Assembly: GCA_018262455.1 (NCBI GenBank)
Contig: JAGSPR010000344.1
Location: 1 to 7,401, forward strand
Source of the DNA: Deltaproteobacteria bacterium
Lineage (GTDB): Bacteria; Myxococcota; Polyangia; Haliangiales; Haliangiaceae
Length of the DNA: 7,401 nt
Direction: 5' to 3'
Shown here: positions 7,192 to 7,401 of the stretch, piece by piece
Layout of the letters: each line of letters opens with the position of its first letter
How positions within the stretch are numbered: position 1 is the stretch's first letter
The notes under the pieces: generated by a model
What the model was told of the DNA's origin: nothing
The model's input: the letters and a program-made list of their open reading frames with translations, nothing else
The model's database searches: none
Translations under genes and position numbers: made by a program

Positions 7192-7401
7192 TCAGCAACG
7201 TACCAGCGCGAGCACGACGACGATGAGTGCCAGGATCGCACCACCGAGCGGGAGATAGCGCCGGATCGGACGTTGGGTCTCCAGGGGTGCCGGGGCGAGT
7301 GCCTCGATCTCCCGGTCATCCCCCACAAACAGCCGCACGCGCGGACCACCGGGACCAAACTCGATGTTGACGGGCATGTTGCGAGTCACGGCCGCTTCGG
7401 T
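7192..7401 (-). CDS. Small protein or C-terminal fragment with a C-terminal transmembrane helix
   Basis: The frame is open from the right edge to TGA at 7192-7194, so this may be the end of a longer protein. If complete, likely starts are ATG 7377 (61 residues, MPVNIEFGPGG...) or GTG 7389 (65 residues); neither has a clear ribosome site. From ATG 7377, residues 1-27 are a polar segment (GPGGPRVRLFVGDDREIEAL), residues 28-41 a Pro/Arg linker, and residues 42-59 a transmembrane helix (LPLGGAILALIVVVLALV) ending in Arg-Cys. This is a tail-anchored layout like that of the kinase encoded 78 bases downstream on the same strand, which it could be co-transcribed with. No family is recognised. The sharp charged-then-hydrophobic pattern and normal codon use support real coding; the start is uncertain. 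Confidence 0.6.
   Translation of the reverse strand, partial: TEAAVTRNMPVNIEFGPGGPRVRLFVGDDREIEALAPAPLETQRPIRRYLPLGGAILALIVVVLALVRC

Overview
This is a very GC-rich, gene-dense chromosomal segment. An Hanks-type Ser/Thr kinase with an N-terminal zinc ribbon and a C-terminal membrane anchor, 'CxxC...CxxD' zinc ribbons, tail- or signal-anchored proteins with Pro/Ala-rich linkers, and TPR proteins together suggest a myxobacterium-like deltaproteobacterium (Myxococcota, perhaps Polyangia). That assignment is inferred from gene style; no rRNA or other phylogenetic marker is present.

Layout from left to right: (1) the first 72 codons of a leftward gene that looks like an M15-type peptidoglycan peptidase, cut by the window edge; (2) a leftward gene for a membrane-anchored coiled-coil/TPR protein with a proline-rich tail, directly upstream of gene 1 and probably co-transcribed with it; (3) a rightward AMP-forming acyl-CoA synthetase-like gene, divergent from gene 2, with a good sigma70-type promoter and an inverted repeat in its leader; (4) a leftward gene for a one-TM protein with three zinc-ribbon motifs, convergent with gene 3; (5) a rightward gene for a membrane-anchored C45/AAT-like Ntn-hydrolase-fold protein with a C-terminal TPR-like tail; (6) a leftward Ser/Thr protein kinase gene whose stop codon abuts that of gene 5; (7) a leftward small one-TM protein, possibly cut by the right edge. 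There are no RNA genes, mobile elements or CRISPR arrays, and no gap longer than about 130 bases.

The genes do not form an obvious pathway. Strand alternates at most junctions, so apart from the pairs 2-1 and possibly 7-6 they are probably separate transcription units. Shared themes are membrane anchoring, zinc ribbons (genes 4 and 6) and signalling or envelope roles. The best leads are two proteins that keep a recognisable enzyme fold but appear to have lost key catalytic residues. The ligase-like protein has a degraded A3 loop and ends before the A10 catalytic lysine. The C45-like protein has no cysteine where the nucleophile should be. No clear-cut novel multi-gene system is visible.
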